Shown here: piece after piece, positions 54,550 to 64,000 of the stretch | Layout: every line of letters begins with the position of its first letter | Position numbering within the stretch: position 1 is the first letter of the stretch | Notes under the pieces: generated by a model | What the model was told of the DNA's origin: nothing | The model's input: only the letters and a program-made list of their open reading frames with translations | The model's database searches: none | Position numbers and translations under genes: made by a program | From: Symsagittifera roscoffensis | Lineage: Eukaryota > Xenacoelomorpha > Acoela > Convolutidae | Assembly: GCF_963678635.1 (NCBI RefSeq) | Contig: NC_087062.1 | Location: 21,627,789 to 21,691,788, forward strand | DNA: 64,000 nt | Reading direction: 5' to 3'

Positions 54550-57500
54550 AGCGAGCCTTCCGGATTGGTGATTATTAAGAATTAAGAACGTTATTGGAAC
54601 AATTGGCCAAACGGTGAGGACTGGAATATTGTGGTATTTTAAAATTTCAAAAATTCGATTAATGACGTCATATTTCTGAGAAACGTCAGAAACGGCCATT
54701 TTGGCTAAAACAAGAAAGAAAAAGAGAACAACATTAGCTGCGCTAACAACAACTACGGAATTGAGATTGAGAAACGACAGCGAGTTACAGAGTAACAGAG
54801 AACACTCCGAGTTGCAACTATTGTACTGCTACAATAGTTGCAGGACCGTTGCAGACAACGGTGAAGGGTGGAGGACAGCCTTCCGGATTAAGGGGAAATC
54901 AGGATTAACGAGCTTGATCCAGCGGATTCATCAATCCGGAAGGGTAAAGGAACTGAAACTTTTATCCTGTTACGTAAACTTTTAGCTTCCTGTCATGTCC
55001 TGACTTGAATTTAATTGATATCTAGATTCATTTTGATAAAGATGAGAAGCTAGGAGTTGGGGGAAAGGGTTGATCCATCTTCGATGGAGATGATGATTTT
55101 TATCTACTGAACAAAAACAATACTAATATAATAAGTAGTAGCCCTGTTTTTAGGAGTGACGGTCTGGGGATACTGAGACCCAGCCATGAGCTCACTATTC
55201 CTGCATGTAATCTAGTTAATTTGAGTGTTTTGACCGAAGCCGAAAGCAGTAACGTTTTTGTCGACCCGATGTTAGAAAGACCACCGAAAAGTACTGGCTT
55301 GGTAGAGACGGTGAAAAGCATGCAAAGCTCTATTTAGACGCTAGCCAGTCGTCTTAAGACTTAGTTTTGTCTTCCGTCGATATCTATCTTCCGGGCGAAT
55401 GTTACATAGATGTTTTTATGGCGCTCATGGGTGTTATTCTTTTTAACATCATGACCGGCGGAACCGTTAACGAGCACTCCGCGCCGAGCGGATGCTCACA
55501 TTAACGCCCTTAATAGGCCTAAACCGCCGGGGCGGAAGGTAGTTCGGAACGCGGAAGCCTTCCGGATTACCGTGAATAGCTTTTTAACTTAGTTAAGACC
55601 AAAAATTCACGAACCAGGAAGGGTGGGGGGATTCGCGGTCCCGTCATCTCCTGAATGGTTTGTGACCAAAAACACTTAAAGATATATATAAAACCAAACA
55701 AAAAGTAGTATAGTACCCAAGAAAAACAAAAAACATAAAAAATATACGAAAAAACCAAAAACAGTAAAAAAAAGTAAAAAAAAATCAGTAGAAATCATCC
55801 CCCAGACAAGATGTGATCCGACCCTCCCGTTTGTTGTTGATAGATATATTGTTGTTACAGGCATTTATATCAGTCAGGATTGTTACGATCAGTTTTGTAG
55901 CCCGTTTGTGAGGCTTGTACTGTAGGGTTATTTGAGCATTTAAGCACGTTAATGATAAATTGCGCCCAATCCGGAAGGGTCAGCTGATTTGCGCTCAATT
56001 CGGAGGGGTCTTGGGAGAAGACTGATCCGGCAAGCAGTACAAGGAGCAACAAGAAGGGGCTCAACGACAACAACAATCGACTGTTGGGTATCGTTAGCAA
56101 GTTTTGTGTCCCTTTTGGTACAAAAATTAAGATAGTAATCTGTGGGGGGCTCGACAGTGCTGCACTGTAGTGACCCTTCACCGAACTGCGAATATCCGAG
56201 TTAAGCACCTTAATTCGTATATTAAACAAACCCGGAGGGGAATAGTATTACTATTATTATTACTTATATAGCCTATATTAATAGTCTTATATCGTTTTTC
56301 AGTGAAAAACAACGAAAACAGACCGGTTTTTAGGGTCAAAATAGCGATATTTTGATCCCCCCACAAGTCGCGATTTTTGAGATATCGATAATTTTTTAAA
56401 CGGAAAAAAGCGCTAAAGTAGTTTGTTACATCGTAATTGCACTACCATAATAGATAGAACCGGTTGAGTTTAGTTCGGAAGTGGTTGGAACTATTTTGGT
56501 ACCGAGAACCGAAATTTGGTGATTTTTGAGAAAACCAAACACTATAAATTTAGAAAATTTTTTGAAATTTTTGAGTTAGAACAGTAAAGATAGTTGTTCG
56601 GACAACGTCCACTAGTGAATCTACAAGTTTTAAAATCCGCTACCCGAAAGCCTTCCGGGTTGCAGAGAAATCGAACTTAACGTGTTTGATTTGGTGGATT
56701 CATCAATCCGGAGGGGTACAGGTAGCATAGCTTTTCGCAAATTTTTTCAGCAAAAGCGTTTTAGATCGGGTTTTTTGCATTGAACTAGAAGAGTATAGGC
56801 CTTTTGAGCTCGGATCAATAATTTTTAGGTCGAAAGGACCTGATTTGCGGAAAAAGTTAGGCGGAACCTATAAGAGAGAAAAATTTTTGAGTTTAGGAAA
56901 AAGACGTTTTGGTTAATAACTTTGGAAATACTGGGCATATCGAGTTGATCTTGGTACCAATAGATCAGAAATTAGCTGAGCTTACTGATAGGGACAAAAG
57001 TTTTTCGGAAAAGTAAGCGTGAAAATTTTTTGAGATTGTTTTTAGCAAATTCCTCAGTTTGGAAGGGTACACCCTTCACGTTTTACAAAATTTTTTTAGA
57101 AAAGCCCTTATACCCCTACCAAAAGGTAATAGCGGTTGAATAAAGTAACTTTAGGCTGTTCTAGACGAAAAGGGTAGGCTAAAGGCACAGCAAAAGCTTA
57201 AGAGAGCCGAAGTTAGGCGAGCGATAAGACCCTTCACCGTTAGTGTGAATTGTCAAATAACAGGCTTAACTTCAATCCGGAAGGGTCTAGGAAAGTAGTG
57301 CATACCCTTCCTAGTTAATTGAAAGAGCAAAATTGCATCGGAGAACGTATCCGGAGGGGTATAGGTTGAAAGTAGGAAATCTCCGAAAAGCTACTTTTAC
57401 AAAACCGGAGGGTTCCCAATCCGGAGGGGTCAAAATTTTTTTTTTCAAATTCGGAGGGGTCCAAATCCGGAGGGGTCTTATATTAACTAACTCAGAGGGG

Positions 57501-57570
57501 TCCCAATCCGGAGGGGTCTAGATTCTGCCAGTCCGGAAGGGTCCTACTTGTGCCAATCCGGAGGGGTATT
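54550..57570. repeat. Dispersed CCGGARGGGT / CCTTCCGG motif field
   Basis: At least 18 copies of AATCCGGAAGGGT or AATCCGGAGGGGT, or the inverse CCTTCCGGATT. Examples are near 54556, 54880, 54937, 55556, 55966, 55998, 56230, 56650, 56707, 57274, 57348, 57404, 57419, 57452, 57466, 57504, 57532 and 57556. Several are paired in inverse orientation 45-65 bp apart, e.g. CCTTCCGGATT (54880) with AATCCGGAAGGG (54937), and CCTTCCGGGTT (56650) with AATCCGGAGGGG (56707). The two modules share intervening phrases such as GGATTCATCAATCCGGA. Near the right end the motifs crowd every 15-50 bp in one orientation. Confidence 0.85.
54814..54841. repeat. Perfect 12-bp hairpin
   Basis: GCAACTATTGTA, loop CTGC, TACAATAGTTGC. 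It is a strong stem-loop inside the motif field. Function unknown. Confidence 0.8.
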
Positions 57571-58283
57571 ATTTTATTAAAGAACTTAGGTAGACGAAAG
57601 AAAGACTAAAAAGTGAGAGGTATTAGGTTATTAGCACACAGGCTAGCTATCAGTGACTGCACTGGTAATTTGCCTTTCAATAAGAACCAGACCAAAACAA
57701 AACAGATCCGAACTTGGATATTCGCGACACTAAGTCTACATTAAAAAGAGCGTGATTCATTGGTGTGGATTGTAACATAATACGTTTTTGGGAAAAGTGA
57801 CTGCCCTGAGGATTTTAGTAGGTCTAGCTCGGGCAGTCCGAAGGCAGATAGGTAACACAGTACTCGGTGGGTGCAATAGCCGCCCACTTGAGAAAATTAC
57901 TGCCTTCAAAGTTTTGTCCGACTAAGAGTACATCACACATACGTTTTTTTTTCATAGAGGTATTCATAGTTTGACACTAAATATATATATATTTTTTTGA
58001 TTTTAAATCAACATAAACTGTGCTTGATTGGGTAGTGAGTACACTATCTTTTAAATTGACTGATAACATCATATTGTGCTAGTTTTCAAATCTTACCACC
58101 GATAATCGGTTAGTGTGAATAAATTTTATACAAACTGTACTCTGATAACATACAGGGATTCGTGGTCACTATTTAATAGAATCTTGTGAAAATCATTGTG
58201 TTGTGTCATTATTATTGTTAACAAAACTATAAGGTATCTAGCAATCGGGTTAAGTATAGGCATTAATAAGTGACAAATAGAGA

Positions 58284-58835
58284 ATGAGTCTAGACAAGTC
58301 AAGGATACCAAAACGAGGTAATAGCTCTAGGAAATTCATACCTGAAAAGCAAAGAAAAACGATGACCGATCCTTTTGTGGATTGGATCAAGCGATCCCGG
58401 TCCGATAAAGGGGAGACGGTTTCAGGCAGAATGGTTGAAACGAGAAGTCAGAAGACCTCAGAAGAGCGAAAAGAACTGTTAGAAGTGGAGGTCAATACGG
58501 ACCATACCATGAACGACAACCAGGAAGTAAATGGACTGGAAGGGAGAGGCAGAAGGCTGGCGAGTGAATCTACTCCGGTAGAACAAGGCCATGATTTTGC
58601 CACTTCCACCGGGACATTGGATCGAGAGGAGATGTCGGAACTGTCCGACATCTCAACTGAAGTAACGGCAACTAGAAGATCTCCGACAGACAACACTATG
58701 ATGGCAGGCGGAACTGGAAAACAAACAGCCTCCAAATGTTCGACGAGCGGTCCCCTTGGATTTGTTGCTGCGCTCGAACCTGGTCCAGCAAGAACTCTCT
58801 CGCATGAATATAAACAGCCTCTCATTATTGGATAA
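58284..58835 (+). pseudogene. Gag N-terminal remnant of the plus-strand Gypsy element
   Basis: ATG at 58284, 183 codons, basic start then Ser/Glu-rich. The motif GRMVETRSQKTSEERKE aligns with the start of Gag in the minus-strand element. The last codons (from about 58750) belong to sequence read in another frame by the next piece, so the deletion junction lies near 58750-58800. No capsid core or zinc knuckle is present. Confidence 0.6.
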
Positions 58836-59667
58836 AACGGTGCAAGTCACACCACAAGTGATGCGGATGCTGGGTGGATTGTTAGAAAGAGAAGTGACCA
58901 GAGATGACCCCGAGTGGACAGCTGCGGTGGCATCGCTAACAGTCAGTAAGAAAGTGAAGATCATGCCGTCCAGACGACAGCACGAAGAGAATGAGAGGGA
59001 TTGTAGGACAATAGTTCAGCAACTAGTATCCTCAATACCCCAAGAGATTTTAACCAGTACTTCTTACGGACAGAAAGAACAGGGAAGCAGCAAGCGAAAG
59101 AAAACCGTCACCTTCGTGGACCAGGATAAGGAAGGTAAAAAGGTAGAACAAAATCGGCTGCAAGACTATTTGTCCGGGGAGACGAATGATGAAAAGAACC
59201 AGCGATCACAAGATCAACACCCGGGACAAGAAAATTTGTCCGGGGAGTCTGAGATAGACGAGAAAATTCCTGATGAGAAACAGGACCTAGAGAACAAGGT
59301 TTTGTCAGGGGAGTTCAGATGGATGCGAAGAAGGCACAGACATGATCTGGAGGAGCGTGCAATCTCCAGCACAACCTCTTCGACGGATGATGATTCCCGA
59401 AACTCAGGAATGGACACCTATTCAGACAGGAACTCGAGTTTGGGATCAGAACTGTCAGAACTAGCGATACACACGCTACTAGTGGAAACTCGGGCAAGGG
59501 ACCTGGACAGAGAGGTATATCAGGATCCTGACAGCGATCGCTACCTTATACCAAGCGAAAGAGTCTTTGACAACGCAGCGGATGACTTAGAAACGATAGC
59601 GGTATCGAAGCGTTCGATAAGCCTGTTACCGCAGAAAGAGGTAGTCAGGACTGACTCAGCCGTTTGA
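58756..59667 (+). pseudogene. Post-RNase H linker of Pol, plus-strand Gypsy element
   Basis: 303 codons, highly charged, without enzymatic motifs. KRKKTVTFVDQDKEGKKVE and the repeated LSGE phrase correspond to the linker of the minus-strand element (RKKRVEFKEEAENL, LSGECEVWDE). The frame ends at 59667. The continuation toward integrase is in another frame and is interrupted by TAG at 59783-59785. Confidence 0.6.
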
Positions 59668-59824
59668 ACAAGAAACACAACCGTTGGCGAAGATTTGGTG
59701 CGTTAAGATGGAAGAAGACAGACATCAGCCAAACGAGCTGAATAGTCAGATGAGGGTCATGAAGACATACTTGAAGGCGAGATAGAGACTCTCGGACCTT
59801 CTAAGAGCGCAGAGAAATGATCGC

Positions 59825-62410
59825 ATGACAAGCAACCTGAAAAGGTGGATCGAGAATGGTTCTCCGGATAAAGGGGACCCCGAGGAGGATAGTTATCGCA
59901 TCCTGAGACAATACTTCATGCAGAAGGAAGGGAGGTTATATTTGATCAAGGACGGGATCGTGGCTTGCAAAAGAAGAGAGGAAGACAGAGTCCTATACAA
60001 GTATAACGCGATAGTGTTACCACAACTCTATCAGACAGAACTATTATTCAGGTCACATGATCAGATGGGCCATCAGGGGATCGACAAAGTATATCAGAGG
60101 ATCCTGAAGCGCTTTGAGTGGCCTGGGATGAAAAAGGCATGCGAGAAATTGGTAACAGCATGTCTGTCATGCCAACAGGTCAAGGATCCAAGGAAGTTGC
60201 GATTTCCTTTACAATCGATCGAGTTGTCTGAATTCAACAAGGTGGTGCAGATAGATCACCAAAAGATATGCATGACAGACAATGGTTATAATCAGGTGCT
60301 GGTCATGATAGATCATTTCACGAAGTATGCAGAGGCCGTGCCCTGCATAATTGCCTCGGCGGAAGAGACATGCGACCACCTGATCAATACGTGGATAGCA
60401 AGACATGGTTGTCCGATGACGTTTCAATCGGATAATGGAACAGCTTTCGTAGGAGAGTTTACGAAAGAGCTTATGAGACGCTCACAGGTCGCTCAGGCTC
60501 ACTCCACGACATACCACCCTCAGACGAATGGCTTAGTGGAAAGACAGAACAGGACGTTAGTGTCGATGCTGAGAGTATATTGTTCCAGGTACATGACCGA
60601 TTGGGACAGATACCTTCCACAGGCGATGGGAGCATATAATAGCACGCAACACTCCACCACTGGAGTCAGTCCACACATGATGCTAACTGGACACGAAAAG
60701 TCTTTACCCTTAACCTTCTTCTACCCAGAATATGAGGGAAAGAAAACGTCCCCACAGGTCTACGTGAGGGATGTGATCAGACGCCAACAGGAGCTGAACG
60801 ATTTGTGTAGACGAAACACTCAGCAGGCACAGGCAAGGCAAAGGAAAAGATTCGACAAGAAAGCAGCTGGTGCAAAGGCTTACTCGATGGGAGACTACGT
60901 ATGGGTATTCCAGAACGTTATACCACCGAAAGGGACAAAAAAGCTCCTAAAAAAATGGAGGGGACCCTTCATGATTACAGAGGTGCATCAGGAGGGACGC
61001 TTTTATAGACTGAGTACTGGCCGAGCCGCACACTACGAGAATATAAAGCCACACAATCCATCGACAGAAGACTGGTGTATACCTGCAGACATGGAAGAAG
61101 GGGATTATCTGATGATGGATCCTGCTTGTGAGGTCAATGAAAAAGGCACCAGGGAGAAGAACGATGGAAACGAAGTCGTAGAGGAAGGTACCGATACACC
61201 GCTGGACCTGGATCCAAACGAACAGATCGAAGCGGACGATGAAACCTTACCCTACGCAGAGGAAGATTTGCAGGATCCCGAACAGATAGAGGTTCCCAAG
61301 AACTTGGAACCGGATCTTCCGTTCACCATACAGACTCGTCAGAAGGACGGGACGAGACCAAGAAAGAAATACAATCCTTACGGTGACGACTTTGTAGTGG
61401 ATAGGATAGATCTAAAGAAGATAGTGGAGGAAGTAGTGGGTCTAGAGGAAATAACTGTGTCACAAGACATTGACATAGTCGATGATCACGACGATGAGTG
61501 GGTTGACGACTGGTCGAAACCCGAGGTAGAATTCGACGACGAGCAACAGCAGTCATATGAACAAGACTTGACGAACCTGCGTGTCTTAGAGTGGCTGAAT
61601 GAAACGACCTCGGATCCAGAGGAGACCAGCGTCACGATTCAAGACGTAGATCGTGAAAGCATGAAATACATCAAGACCGAACGAGATGATCCTTCCTGGG
61701 CTGCCCAGGAAGGACGACTACTCATTTCAGCTTCTAACCTCGACTTGATACCCGGTATGCGATCGACGGGGACGTCGATGGATATTTTTGTCCGGGGAGT
61801 GGCGGTAGGACTTACCCACACTGAAAACTTGATAATAAAAAAATTGAGAATAGCGAGAGAAACAGGAGACTTAGAAGCAGAGACAGGCGAAGAACCTAAG
61901 AAACCTGACATAGGCAGGGTAGTTGAGTCATATTTTAACTTACCAAATGAATATTCAAGTAACATAATACTAACAGACAGTGATTTCATACTCACAAACA
62001 GAACATGTGCGATAGCAATCACAGCAGACATGAGTTTTAGGACAGCGTTAGCGGCAGATTTTAAGAGAGAATACAAAAACGTGGAATTCCTTTGGAAGCA
62101 AAGACCAGGGATAAGGGGCGTAGCAGCCTTACCTCCGGCGGCGTCGGAGATACCGGGAAAATACTTGTGCTTCTTGGTAACGAGGGCGACGGAGAAACAG
62201 CACGTGGACCCAGAGAACCTAGTCTTGTCTTTGACGAGGCTGAGGGACTTCCTTGTCGAAATGGACGTGAAGGAGCTCTCGCTTCCAGTGTACGATCCAA
62301 ACAGAGGAAGACTGCATCCTCGGGAATTGTACGCGCTTGTACACGTGATATTCTCTGATACGAACATACAAGTATATCTACATAAGAAATATTACTTAAG
62401 TATAGGCTGA
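59825..62410 (+). CDS. Integrase with C-terminal macro-like (TARG1-type) domain, 861 aa
   Basis: Intact frame; the ATG at 59825 is internal to an older, longer Pol whose upstream part is broken. Seen: HHCC zinc finger (SHDQMGHQGIDK ... CLSCQQVKD, about 78-120), integrase core with D144, D203 and E239 (D,D-35-E), a GPY/F module (KKWRGPFMITEV, about 378-390), an acidic region, and RYG-like KKYNPYGDDF (about 518). About 190 residues later comes a segment (about 708-859) resembling the OARD1/TARG1-type macro domain: an N-terminal strand then ITADMSFRTALAADFKREY, KYLCFLVTRATEK with DPENLVLSLTRLRDFL, KELSLPVYDPNRGRL and an IFSDTNIQVYL end. Macro domains bind or remove ADP-ribose. The usual glycine-rich loop is altered here (TALA where the family has Gly-x-Gly-Ile-Ala), so activity is doubtful. 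Confidence 0.8.
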   Translation: MTSNLKRWIENGSPDKGDPEEDSYRILRQYFMQKEGRLYLIKDGIVACKRREEDRVLYKYNAIVLPQLYQTELLFRSHDQMGHQGIDKVYQRILKRFEWPGMKKACEKLVTACLSCQQVKDPRKLRFPLQSIELSEFNKVVQIDHQKICMTDNGYNQVLVMIDHFTKYAEAVPCIIASAEETCDHLINTWIARHGCPMTFQSDNGTAFVGEFTKELMRRSQVAQAHSTTYHPQTNGLVERQNRTLVSMLRVYCSRYMTDWDRYLPQAMGAYNSTQHSTTGVSPHMMLTGHEKSLPLTFFYPEYEGKKTSPQVYVRDVIRRQQELNDLCRRNTQQAQARQRKRFDKKAAGAKAYSMGDYVWVFQNVIPPKGTKKLLKKWRGPFMITEVHQEGRFYRLSTGRAAHYENIKPHNPSTEDWCIPADMEEGDYLMMDPACEVNEKGTREKNDGNEVVEEGTDTPLDLDPNEQIEADDETLPYAEEDLQDPEQIEVPKNLEPDLPFTIQTRQKDGTRPRKKYNPYGDDFVVDRIDLKKIVEEVVGLEEITVSQDIDIVDDHDDEWVDDWSKPEVEFDDEQQQSYEQDLTNLRVLEWLNETTSDPEETSVTIQDVDRESMKYIKTERDDPSWAAQEGRLLISASNLDLIPGMRSTGTSMDIFVRGVAVGLTHTENLIIKKLRIARETGDLEAETGEEPKKPDIGRVVESYFNLPNEYSSNIILTDSDFILTNRTCAIAITADMSFRTALAADFKREYKNVEFLWKQRPGIRGVAALPPAASEIPGKYLCFLVTRATEKQHVDPENLVLSLTRLRDFLVEMDVKELSLPVYDPNRGRLHPRELYALVHVIFSDTNIQVYLHKKYYLSIG

Positions 62411-62796
62411 GTGATGTGCGAGAGAGTGTTAGGCCAAAGACTAAGTTGTATGTAAAATGTGATATGTGTGTTATGTTATGTTATGTGTTAGGTTATTAAG
62501 ATCATGGGTAAGTAGGGGTTAGTGACCATGAACAACTAAATGACAATCTTGGGAATAGATCCAAAGTTTGGAATGTCCAATCCTAGGTCGAATTTCAAAA
62601 TTTTAATTGATTTTAATAAATTTTAGGACAAATATCTTTTTATCTGAACTGTTTTTAAGCAAATTTTAACGATATATGTTAAGGTGAATCAGACAAGTGT
62701 GATATTTGTGACTTCTTTTCTAGATCCTGATTGATCAATTAATAGCTCACTTGAGTCAAATATCGAATCGAATCAAATCAAACCTGAAAGAATAGA
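62411..62796 (+). other. Spacer after the integrase-macro ORF
   Basis: No gene. A TGTTATGTTATGTTATG run lies near 62470, and a splice-acceptor-like TTCTTTTCTAG (about 62713-62723) precedes the next ORF. No LTR start is evident. Confidence 0.5.
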
Positions 62797-64000
62797 ATGG
62801 ACAACTTCAACTTGGATGAATTGATGGACCTGGCAGAGGCATATGTAGGACCGATGATAGATGCGATCTATCGTCGGCTGATCGATCGAGACTTCGCTCT
62901 GGAGGACCCAGAGGTAGTCATGTTGCTGACCGCCCTGATCAACATCTTGGGGCACGACAACCGTGGGGATCGCCCCACGGAAGTCCTGTTGATGGCAGCA
63001 TATGGAGAAAGAGGAGTACTAGACCGCCCGAGAGTGATGAGGTGGAGAAACGGGGCTCTCTCAGGGAGTGACTTGGCGAATGAGCCTGGATTGGGAAGTT
63101 CTAGGACTTACCAACCAGGTGAGATGCCAATGCCCTCCAAGCCCAAACCTGGGCTGACGAGAATGCATCGGGAGATGAACAGCGAGGCGACCTCGTCTGG
63201 TTCACCACTGAGAGCAGCTGTGCCACCAAAAAGGGCGAAAGTAGCACAGAAGGTTCAGACGAACCAAACCATGCAAGATCTGGATGAGATGAACGATGAG
63301 CTGAAAAGTACAAAGAAGGAGCTGGACGAGATGACCAGAAGCATGCTCCAGATGGAGGAAGATCGGGGCATGTGGAGAAAGTTGTTTGAAGACTGCAACA
63401 AAAAGCAGGGTCAAGAGATTGAGCGCTTGAGGCAGGAATACAAAGAGCGATCGGAGCAGATGGCGTTGACAACGGCCGTGGAGAAAGTGATACCTGCAAG
63501 GGATATTCCTCGTGGGCAGTCCCCGATGGAGCTCTTGACGCCTAGAGAAATGAGTCAAACAACGGAGACACGACCTCCAGTAGAGACAAACCGAGTAACG
63601 ATCCCGGATCCTAGTGACACCTTGGGTGACCCCGTCGTAGAACAGACAGTGAGGAAACTGACAGAGACAGCGGGACGACTGGTCGCTAACAAGAATGCGC
63701 CATGTTCCCGGGTGACTGCACTCTATGGAACGATTGACGATACGGGCAGAGTACAACTCTCCCAGACCGTGATCAGACAAGGGATAAGTAACGTGACACC
63801 ACTCATGGGGAGCTCGAGAATCCCAGAGAGGAAAGTACGAAAGATGCCAGCGAAGAAAGTGTCTCGCATAATAGACGTGCAGAAGAATAATCAATTGAAA
63901 TACAACTTCACGGGAGTTCCGGAGACAGATCCGAGGGCCTGCTTCAATCGAGCTATCTGGAGCCCGGCTGTAAACCTGCAGCAACCACCACTCGGGACAT
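62797..64000 (+). CDS. Unidentified ORF with coiled coil, open to the window end
   Basis: ATG at 62797, then 401 codons without a stop up to the last base, so the C-terminus is missing. The N-terminus is acidic and hydrophobic (MDNFNLDELMDLAEAY, EVVMLLTALINILG). The middle has a heptad-like, strongly charged helix (about 155-225; LDEMNDELKSTKKELDEM, DRGMWRKLFEDCNKKQG). The later part is basic (ERKVRKMPAKKVSRIID). Codon and base composition match the preceding Gypsy element rather than the AT-rich background. It could be a further gene of that element, the Gag of a new element, or a host-derived gene. I do not recognise the family. Confidence 0.6.
   Translation, partial: MDNFNLDELMDLAEAYVGPMIDAIYRRLIDRDFALEDPEVVMLLTALINILGHDNRGDRPTEVLLMAAYGERGVLDRPRVMRWRNGALSGSDLANEPGLGSSRTYQPGEMPMPSKPKPGLTRMHREMNSEATSSGSPLRAAVPPKRAKVAQKVQTNQTMQDLDEMNDELKSTKKELDEMTRSMLQMEEDRGMWRKLFEDCNKKQGQEIERLRQEYKERSEQMALTTAVEKVIPARDIPRGQSPMELLTPREMSQTTETRPPVETNRVTIPDPSDTLGDPVVEQTVRKLTETAGRLVANKNAPCSRVTALYGTIDDTGRVQLSQTVIRQGISNVTPLMGSSRIPERKVRKMPAKKVSRIIDVQKNNQLKYNFTGVPETDPRACFNRAIWSPAVNLQQPPLGT

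Larger units (their letters stand above)
53786..58283. other. Long non-coding interval between two head-to-head Gypsy elements
   Basis: 4.5 kb without a convincing gene. It probably contains the leader, and perhaps the unrecognised LTR, of the plus-strand element, and part of the minus-strand element's 5' region up to about 54.4 kb. From 54.5 to 57.6 kb it is studded with CCGGARGGGT motifs and their inverses. The last 700 bp before the plus-strand ATG are AT-rich, with an (AT)n run at about 57980. Confidence 0.65.
58284..62410 (+). mobile_element. Internally deleted Gypsy element, plus strand, ending in a macro-like domain
   Basis: The gag start (58284) resembles that of the minus-strand element (SRIP...MVETRSQKTSEER versus SRVP...MVNTRSNTENR). 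Within about 500 bp it is followed by the linker that normally lies after RNase H, then integrase. The rest of gag, protease, RT and RNase H are missing, so one large deletion joined the two ends. GC content is higher than in the giant element. No flanking LTR is recognised. The 3' limit is uncertain because another similar-composition ORF follows at 62797. Confidence 0.75.

Noticed and set aside
54415-54985. Two 94-codon frames in opposite directions starting near 54700
   Set aside because: No recognisable domain; they lie in the motif field where the repeated CCGGA elements extend open frames.
57333-57521. 62-codon frame with repeated Gly-Gly-Val phrases
   Set aside because: It is the translation of the crowded CCGGAGGGGT motifs, not a protein repeat.

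Overview
This window is repeat-dense DNA from a eukaryotic nucleus, most likely an invertebrate animal. I cannot name the species. The evidence is the absence of any bacterial-style operon, AT-rich gene-poor intervals, several LTR retrotransposons of the Ty3/Gypsy type, a hAT DNA transposon fragment, a minisatellite, MITE-like inverted repeats, and remains of a Maverick/Polinton or adintovirus-like element. There are two runs of N: 1-60, and a 200-base assembly gap at 44754-44953. I see no convincing host gene. Nearly every coding stretch belongs to a mobile or virus-like element.

Layout. (1) 1.5-15.6 kb: a decayed Maverick/adintovirus-like element. It has a broken capsid-protein gene on the minus strand (1512-2779) and a protein-primed family-B DNA polymerase on the plus strand (6478-8723). 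The polymerase has lost its centre. Its missing palm half then appears in three tandem, equally broken copies (9.4-15.6 kb) that share the same nonsense codons. (2) 16485-16830: a MITE-like element with G/C homopolymer runs. (3) 17061-24177: a complete, probably very young Gypsy retrotransposon with identical 259-bp LTRs, an AAATT target-site duplication and one uninterrupted 2167-codon Gag-Pol reading frame. (4) 25148-44739: a very large (19.6 kb) LTR element with TG...CA LTRs and a CATG target-site duplication. It carries a small basic ORF, gag, pol, a membrane/proline-rich ORF, an envelope-like gene and a further large ORF of unknown role. The last ORF is split by a 738-bp hAT transposon. 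The 3' LTR carries a 135-bp inverted duplication. (5) 44954-52823, minus strand: a decayed Gypsy element whose reverse transcriptase has lost its catalytic loop. (6) 53.06-53.79 kb: a 14-bp minisatellite. (7) 54.5-57.6 kb: a non-coding zone studded with CCGGARGGG motifs and their inverses, forming repeated hairpin modules. (8) 58284-62410, plus strand: a second Gypsy element of the same lineage as (5), placed head-to-head with it. A large deletion fuses the start of gag to the end of pol. The integrase protein ends in what looks like a TARG1-type macro domain. (9) 62797-64000: an ORF of unknown function with a coiled coil, running off the window.

How the parts relate. Regions 5 and 8 are paralogous retroelements in divergent orientation, and the 5.4 kb between their gag starts presumably holds both leaders. 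The giant element (4) lies immediately beside the truncated tail of element 5, across the assembly gap. The most unusual items are the macro-domain fusion, the gene-rich giant LTR element with overlapping start/stop codons between its accessory genes, the inverted duplication in its 3' LTR, and the hairpin-motif field between the two head-to-head elements. All homology calls are pattern recognition from the sequence. No database search was run.
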